Assembly: GCA_949742895.1 (NCBI GenBank)
Contig: CATJRT010000083.1
Span: 1 to 5,729, forward strand
Source: an uncultured Eubacteriales bacterium
Lineage (GTDB): Bacteria; Bacillota_A; Clostridia; Oscillospirales; Oscillospiraceae
Direction of reading: 5' to 3'
Length of the DNA: 5,729 bases
Positions 5,392-5,729 of this stretch are shown here, one piece after another. Position numbers and translations under genes: made by a program. How positions within the stretch are numbered: position 1 is the first letter of the stretch; every line of letters starts with the position of its first letter. A model generated the notes under the pieces. It made no database searches, was not told the DNA's origin, and saw nothing but the letters and a program-made list of their open reading frames with translations.

Positions 5392-5729
5392 ATGAAGATT
5401 GTGGTAAAGGTGGGCACGTCCACCCTGGCCCACCCCACCGGGCGGCTGAACATCCGCCGGGTGGAGGCGCTGGTGAAGGTGCTCTCCGACCTGAAAAACG
5501 AGGGACACCAGCTCATCCTGGTCTCCTCCGGAGCCATCGGCATGGGGGTGGGCAAGCTGAACCTGCCGGGCCGTCCGGCGGATATGCCCACCAAACAGGC
5601 CGCAGCCGCTGTGGGCCAGTGCGAGCTGATGTATACCTATGACAAGCTGTTCTCCGAATACAACCACACGGTGGCGCAGATTCTGCTGACGGGGGAGGAC
5701 ATCGAGACGGAGCGGCGGTGCGAAAACTT
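5392..5729 (+). CDS. proB: Glutamate 5-kinase, N-terminal part (cut by window end)
   Basis: Catalyses ATP-dependent phosphorylation of glutamate to glutamyl 5-phosphate, the first step of proline synthesis from glutamate, in the cytoplasm. 112 codons plus two bases are visible, about 40 percent of the usual kinase. The amino-acid kinase fold is clear: MKIVVKVGTSTL (1-12, with Lys6 in the phosphate-binding strand), VSSGAIGMG (44-52), the ProB-type block KQAAAAVGQ (68-76), and VAQILLTGEDIE (94-105). The ATG at 5392 has AGAGAGGG (5377-5384) seven bases upstream. It is transcribed away from the rrf2 operon across a 205-base intergenic region. proA would be the usual next gene, but it lies outside the window. 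No sign of frameshift or damage. Confidence 0.93.
   Translation, partial: MKIVVKVGTSTLAHPTGRLNIRRVEALVKVLSDLKNEGHQLILVSSGAIGMGVGKLNLPGRPADMPTKQAAAAVGQCELMYTYDKLFSEYNHTVAQILLTGEDIETERRCEN

Noticed and set aside
5262..5642. Plus-strand open frame overlapping the start of proB
   Set aside because: Its frame differs from the clear ProB frame starting at 5392 and it has no recognisable domain.
1..5729. A novel defence, mobile or RNA-based system
   Set aside because: All substantial coding space is filled by recognisable regulatory, repair, radical-SAM, membrane and biosynthetic genes. No transposase, integrase, nuclease effector, reverse transcriptase, direct-repeat array or structured noncoding stretch is visible.

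Overview
The window looks like chromosome from a GC-rich Gram-positive anaerobe of the Clostridia, most likely an Oscillospiraceae-type gut bacterium (Flavonifractor, Lawsonibacter or Oscillibacter-like). This is inferred from protein style: a DUF6512-like membrane protein, a clostridial ECF sigma factor paired with a membrane-anchored partner, and a COG1313 radical-SAM protein. It also fits the strong purine-rich ribosome binding sites and high GC. It is mostly ordinary housekeeping and regulatory sequence. I see no transposase, phage gene, CRISPR array, tRNA, rRNA or toxin/defence gene.

Layout. (1) Positions 1-510, plus strand: 3' part of a small polytopic membrane protein (DUF6512-like), running into two hairpins with U-tracts (514-597) in the gap between convergent genes. 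(2) Positions 603-2575, minus strand: a two-gene operon. An ECF RNA polymerase sigma factor (188 codons from a TTG start) overlaps by 4 bases (ATGA) a 470-residue single-pass membrane protein, the likely anti-sigma or signal-receiving partner. (3) Positions 2576-2771: a short spacer with the terminator of the upstream operon (2738-2770) and a perfect dyad (2681-2693). (4) Positions 2772-5186, minus strand: a tightly packed three-gene operon in the order Rrf2-family regulator, MutY adenine glycosylase, COG1313 radical-SAM protein. Junctions are a 4-base GTGA overlap and a 1-base gap. (5) Positions 5187-5391: a divergent promoter region. (6) Positions 5392 to the end, plus strand: the 5' part of proB (glutamate 5-kinase, proline biosynthesis), cut by the window edge.

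How the genes may work together. All three products of the minus-strand operon are expected to carry, or have the cysteines to carry, an iron-sulfur cluster: an IscR-like cysteine set in the Rrf2 protein, the MutY [4Fe-4S] site, and the radical-SAM CX3CX2C plus an N-terminal cysteine group. An Fe-S or redox-responsive autoregulated operon is a reasonable inference but untested. The sigma/anti-sigma pair forms a separate envelope-signalling unit whose sensory ectodomain I cannot assign beyond two Asp-rich DxDGDxxxE loops. Several start sites were set from ribosome binding sites and overlaps rather than by taking the longest reading frame.
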